64,000 nucleotides of DNA. Source: JAGRCP01 sp942490705. GTDB taxonomy: Bacteria > Chloroflexota > Anaerolineae > Caldilineales > Caldilineaceae. The position numbers were made by a program, and so were the translations under genes. Below, in pieces: positions 61,009 through 64,000 of the stretch. Under the pieces are notes generated by a model, which was given only the letters and a program-made list of their open reading frames with translations, ran no database searches and was not told the DNA's origin. The stretch lies in NCBI GenBank assembly GCA_942490705.1, contig CALNXY010000002.1, positions 248,001 to 312,000 of the forward strand, given 5' to 3'. The first letter of the stretch is position 1. Each line of letters starts with the position of its first letter.

Positions 61009-61932
61009 ATGGCGCAAGGCGCTTCCAATAGTCAACCCGAAAAAGGGCGGAATTTTATCGACGAACTAGCCCATAGCATGTCATTGGGCCGCATCGTCTT
61101 TTGGATAATCCTCACTGGCTTTTTGGTGAATATACTCTTTCCCTTCTACTGGATGGTTAGCTCGTCCTTCAAGAGCTATGCCGAGATCGGTGGCCGTGCA
61201 CCTGTCTACATACCCAGCCAGTTACGTCTGGACGCCTACGGTGAACTCTTCAATCCGGCGAATCCAAGCTTTCAAAACTTCGGCATCAACGTCTGGAACA
61301 GTATTCGGGTGGCCGTCCCCACGGCCATGATTGCCGTGATCCTGGCCGTCTTCGGCGCTTATGCCATCGCACGCATGCGTTTTCGCGGCAAGAATGTGAT
61401 GGTCAACAGCATCCTGATCGTCTATCTCTTCCCCGGCATCCTCTTGATCATCCCACTTTTCGCCATGCTGGCACGGATTGGTACGACATTAGGCTTTAGC
61501 GTGCAGGATAATCTGTGGATTCTTGTCTTTACCTATTTGGCCCAGACCTTGCCAGTTGCGCTCTACATGCTGGCCAACTATTTTCGCACCATTCCTGCAG
61601 AAATTGAGCAGGCGGGTCTGATTGACGGCTGCTCTCGCTTCGGTGTCATTTGGCGCATTACGCTGCCGCTCGCCATCCCGGCGCTGGTCTCAGTCGGCAT
61701 TTACACCTTCATGATTGCGTGGAATGAATTTCTCTATGCGCTTGTCTTTCTGAATTCGCGCGAGATGTTTACCATGCCCATCAAGATCAACACAATTTTC
61801 AATGATCCGACCCCGCGCCCGCATGTGGTCATGGCGGCCTCGACCATCATGACTATGCCGGTGATCATTCTCTTTCTGGCGTTGGAGCGCTATCTCTCCG
61901 AGGGGCTAACCGCTGGTGGCGTCAAGGGGTAG
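61009..61932 (+). CDS. ABC sugar transporter permease (MalG-like)
   Basis: This 307-residue permease has six helices and the EAA-type loop I-E-Q-A-G-L-I-D-G-C-S-R-F-G-V-I-W-R, where the usual E-A-A is E-Q-A. It starts with a cytoplasmic N-terminus and Y-W-M-V-S-S-S-F-K as in MalG. GAGGAG precedes the ATG. Its stop codon shares a 14-bp palindrome with the stop of the convergent MazG-like gene. Confidence 0.92.
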   Translation: MAQGASNSQPEKGRNFIDELAHSMSLGRIVFWIILTGFLVNILFPFYWMVSSSFKSYAEIGGRAPVYIPSQLRLDAYGELFNPANPSFQNFGINVWNSIRVAVPTAMIAVILAVFGAYAIARMRFRGKNVMVNSILIVYLFPGILLIIPLFAMLARIGTTLGFSVQDNLWILVFTYLAQTLPVALYMLANYFRTIPAEIEQAGLIDGCSRFGVIWRITLPLAIPALVSVGIYTFMIAWNEFLYALVFLNSREMFTMPIKINTIFNDPTPRPHVVMAASTIMTMPVIILFLALERYLSEGLTAGGVKG

Positions 61933-61939
61933 CTACCCC
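61926..61939. other. 14-bp palindrome containing both stop codons of convergent genes
   Basis: GGGGTAGCTACCCC is a perfect palindrome. It holds the TAG of the MalG-like gene (61930-61932) and, on the other strand, the TAG of the MazG-like gene (61935-61933). The two genes abut with no gap. Confidence 0.8.
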
Positions 61940-62298
61940 AGCTTACCGCGCACCGTTTCCACTGGAAAACGTGTCTCATTGCGTGCCAGTTTGGCCGTGA
62001 TGGCGCTGCTGACGTCAATGCCGGCGCTGTTGGCAAAGCTGAGGCAGTAGATCATGACGTCCGCCAGTTCATCGGCCACTTCGGCGCGCATGGTGGGATC
62101 CTGGACCAGTTCAATGCTTTCGGCTGCGCTGTGCCACTGGAAGTGTTCCATGATTTCCGCGGCTTCAATCGCGATGCTCATGGCCAGATGTTTGGGGGTG
62201 TGGTGGACATACCAGTCGCGTGCGGCCACAAAGCGATCCACGGCGTTACGCAGTTCACCGACCGTTGTCGTTTCATCCTGTCCCACATCTTGATTCAT
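61933..62298 (-). CDS. MazG-like nucleotide pyrophosphohydrolase
   Basis: This 121-residue protein has the MazG helical motif E-A-A-E-I-M-E-H-F-Q-W near residue 46 and D-E-L-A-D-V-M-I-Y near 76, supplying the acidic magnesium ligands. The family hydrolyses NTPs or dNTPs to monophosphates, cleaning modified nucleotides; single-domain members are often dCTP-active. GGAG lies about 8 nt before the ATG. It is the last gene of a minus-strand set whose upstream members are a methyltransferase and a glycosyltransferase, only 33 nt away. Confidence 0.88.
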   Translation of the reverse strand: MNQDVGQDETTTVGELRNAVDRFVAARDWYVHHTPKHLAMSIAIEAAEIMEHFQWHSAAESIELVQDPTMRAEVADELADVMIYCLSFANSAGIDVSSAITAKLARNETRFPVETVRGKLG

Positions 62299-62331
62299 GG
62301 CTTTCTCCTGCGTTCGCTGGTTCCGATTGCC

Positions 62332-63270
62332 TTAGATTTGTGCCAACATGTCTAGCTGGTGGGCGATATAGACCAACTCACCCCGTTCAATTTGAGCATG
62401 ACGGGCTTCAACCCATGCCCCAAAGTCCTCGTCGTCCAGCTCTGCGTGGCCGGCTAGAGCGCCATCGACCGTATTGACAATGAAGTGTAGAAAGTAGGCC
62501 TCGTCGTCAGGGTAGCGGCCGTTGCGACCATGGACAACCCAGTCGGAAGCTCCAGCGGCCAGCACGTCAAAACCGGCCTGATTCAGATGGGGAATCAGAT
62601 GACGGCCCGTGCGGCTATCGCCCGAGGGACGACCATCCGTCATCCGCTCATCCATGTTGGCGTGATAGAGGCGTTCGATCTGCACGTCCAGCGCCGGATC
62701 TACAGACGGCTCAAAGCTAGTGACGCCATCGAAGTTGATCGTGGCGTAGAGCAGTCCGCCCGGCTTGAGCGCGGCATGCAGCAGCGGCAGGACATGGGCG
62801 ACATCAACCAGATCGAGGAAGGCATGGGCAACAAGGAGATCATAGCGTCCGGCGCTGGCGGGGCGTTGCAGATAGTCGAATGCATCGCACGCCTCCAGCG
62901 TCAGGTCGGTACGACGCTCGCCCAAATCTGTCCAGATTCGTAGCTGATCACCAGCCGGTACGGCCACGCCCGCATGCGTCGACGCCCGCTCTCTCAGTCG
63001 CGTGCGAGCAGCAGCAATATTGGCCGGTTCGGCGTCGATTGCGTCGTACTCAGCGTGGGTAAAGATGCCTCGTTCCAGCATGCGTTCCACCATTGTCCCG
63101 ATACCCGCTCCAATCTCTAATATCCGCAGGGGGACGGCATCTTCGCCGGCATCTTCAAGCTGTTGCGCAAGCGCCTGCCAGACGTGTGCGTTGAGCGCAC
63201 GGTCGTCCACGCTCTTTTTGGCGGCTAAGTATCGCTCAAACGTATAGTCAATCGTGGCTGCTGGATTCAT
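62332..63270 (-). CDS. SAM-dependent class I methyltransferase
   Basis: This 312-residue protein has motif I L-E-I-G-A-G-I-G-T (about residue 53), then a predicted acidic strand end Y-D-A-I-D-A-E, and R-Y-D-L-L-V-A-H-A-F-L-D-L-V-D with P-G-G-L-L-Y-A-T-I-N. The target cannot be told; the last 100 residues are unusual and may bind the substrate. The ATG overlaps the TAA of the upstream glycosyltransferase (TAATG), so the two are coupled. A role in methylating a sugar or lipid made by that transferase is a guess. Confidence 0.85.
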   Translation of the reverse strand: MNPAATIDYTFERYLAAKKSVDDRALNAHVWQALAQQLEDAGEDAVPLRILEIGAGIGTMVERMLERGIFTHAEYDAIDAEPANIAAARTRLRERASTHAGVAVPAGDQLRIWTDLGERRTDLTLEACDAFDYLQRPASAGRYDLLVAHAFLDLVDVAHVLPLLHAALKPGGLLYATINFDGVTSFEPSVDPALDVQIERLYHANMDERMTDGRPSGDSRTGRHLIPHLNQAGFDVLAAGASDWVVHGRNGRYPDDEAYFLHFIVNTVDGALAGHAELDDEDFGAWVEARHAQIERGELVYIAHQLDMLAQI

Positions 63271-64000
63271 TATACCGTTGCCCAATCCTGCGTGAATTCG
63301 TGTAGCCAATTCGATGCTCGCTGCATCGATTCCTGCCACGTTGGGTGTCTATCGTAGCGCCGACGTGCTGCCAACGCCAATTTCTGCCAGTGCAGGCGAT
63401 CTCGCTGTATGACCCCGAGCCGCGCCGCCAGTTCGTCGACGTCGTTGAGACCTACCAGGTAGCCGTTTTGGCCGTCAGCAATGATCTCGTGGGCCGCACC
63501 GGCTCGTGACGCAATCGGTACGACACCGAAAGCCATGGCCTCCAGATAGACGATGCCAAAGCCCTCGTAGGAGGGCAGGGCCAGCACGTGGCTCGCTGCG
63601 TAGCGTTGGCGCAACGTCTGCATGTCGACGGCCCCGTCGAGACGGACATTCGACTTGATGCCCAGTTCCGTTGCCAGCCTGAAGAGGGTTTCCACATACG
63701 ACGGATCCACGCCAAGGTCGCCGGCGATGGTGAGCGTCCAGTCTGTCGTCGGCAGTCGCGCCAGCGCCTTCATCACCGTGTGCAGATTCTTGCGCGGCGT
63801 AACGTTGCCGACGGTCAGCACCCTGAGCGGACCGGGCCACGTCGCGCGCTGGGCGACGAGCGCTGCCACTGTCGGCTGATCGGGTGGTTCGATTTGATCT
63901 GCCGCCGGCCAGGCGATAACCGACGGCTTCGCTTGGCGGAGCAATGCCCCGACTGCTTCCTCGGTGGTGTAACTGTTGTAAATGAATCCATCAACTGAGT
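63270..64000 (-). CDS. GT4-type glycosyltransferase (5' end outside the window)
   Basis: The frame is open to the right edge, so the N-terminal domain is missing. The visible 242 residues form the GT-B donor-binding domain: D-G-F-I-Y-N-S-Y-T-T, then V-G-N-V-T-P-R-K-N-L, L-A-L-P-S-Y-E-G-F-G-I-V-Y-L-E-A-M-A-F-G, and A-S-R-A-G-A-A-H-E-I. The E-x7-E motif (Y-E-G-F-G-I-V-Y-L-E) is the nucleotide-sugar site of GT4 retaining transferases. It overlaps the methyltransferase start. Confidence 0.9.
   Translation of the reverse strand, partial: SVDGFIYNSYTTEEAVGALLRQAKPSVIAWPAADQIEPPDQPTVAALVAQRATWPGPLRVLTVGNVTPRKNLHTVMKALARLPTTDWTLTIAGDLGVDPSYVETLFRLATELGIKSNVRLDGAVDMQTLRQRYAASHVLALPSYEGFGIVYLEAMAFGVVPIASRAGAAHEIIADGQNGYLVGLNDVDELAARLGVIQRDRLHWQKLALAARRRYDRHPTWQESMQRASNWLHEFTQDWATV

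Overview
The window is GC-rich, densely coded bacterial DNA on both strands. It most likely comes from a Chloroflexota genome, of the Anaerolineae/Caldilineae type. The main reason is a pair of DUF2298 ('Chlor_Arch_YYY') membrane proteins beside a TIGR03663/Agl23-like protein, all embedded in a run of GT39-like membrane glycosyltransferases. No rRNA, tRNA or CRISPR array was seen. Gene identities come from motifs read by eye, not from database searches.

Region 1 (1-25.7 kb) is a glycosylation block. Seven large polytopic GT-C-like proteins lie close together (930, 4250, 8685, 13817, 16387, 18312, 22056). Two carry C-terminal six-bladed NHL propellers, and one of these also has two PA14 domains. 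The sixth propeller blade of the 22056 gene is cut off by a one-base deletion. SpoU, SDR and G5/3D-domain genes are interspersed.

Region 2 (25.8-42.4 kb) is mostly cell envelope: a LysM/M23 peptidase, an orphan PyrK-like flavoprotein subunit, a DUF58-transglutaminase pair, a double-META lipoprotein, an SDR-SRPBCC pair, a secreted protein, a Tat-exported GH3 enzyme, and an ABC ATPase-FtsX permease-SGNH hydrolase set that mirrors E. coli YbbA-YbbP-TesA.

Region 3 (42.5-62 kb) is a sugar-acid catabolic island: zinc alcohol dehydrogenase, an atypical Rpe paralogue, Gfo/Idh/MocA oxidoreductase, ROK kinase, GH88 unsaturated glucuronyl hydrolase, crotonase, KDPG aldolase, KDG kinase, a glycyl radical enzyme with its activase, an MFS transporter, a LacI regulator with an operator inside its own promoter, and an ABC sugar importer without an ATPase. 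Three decayed genes lie in it: a PQQ propeller, an unidentified fragment and the tail of an aldehyde:ferredoxin oxidoreductase. The logic suggests uptake of oligosaccharides, release of unsaturated uronate, conversion to 2-keto-3-deoxygluconate, phosphorylation and cleavage to pyruvate plus triose phosphate, with a radical enzyme of unknown substrate attached.

The right edge (61.9-64 kb) has a minus-strand set: glycosyltransferase, methyltransferase and MazG-like pyrophosphohydrolase.

Two non-coding themes recur. First, degenerate heptanucleotide arrays (TTGACCA/TTGACAA-like) sit between genes, and their 7-nt period places -35 and -10 hexamers 17 nt apart. Second, several genes have a TAnnnT-type box 6-7 nt before the start codon and no ribosome binding site, which suggests leaderless transcripts.
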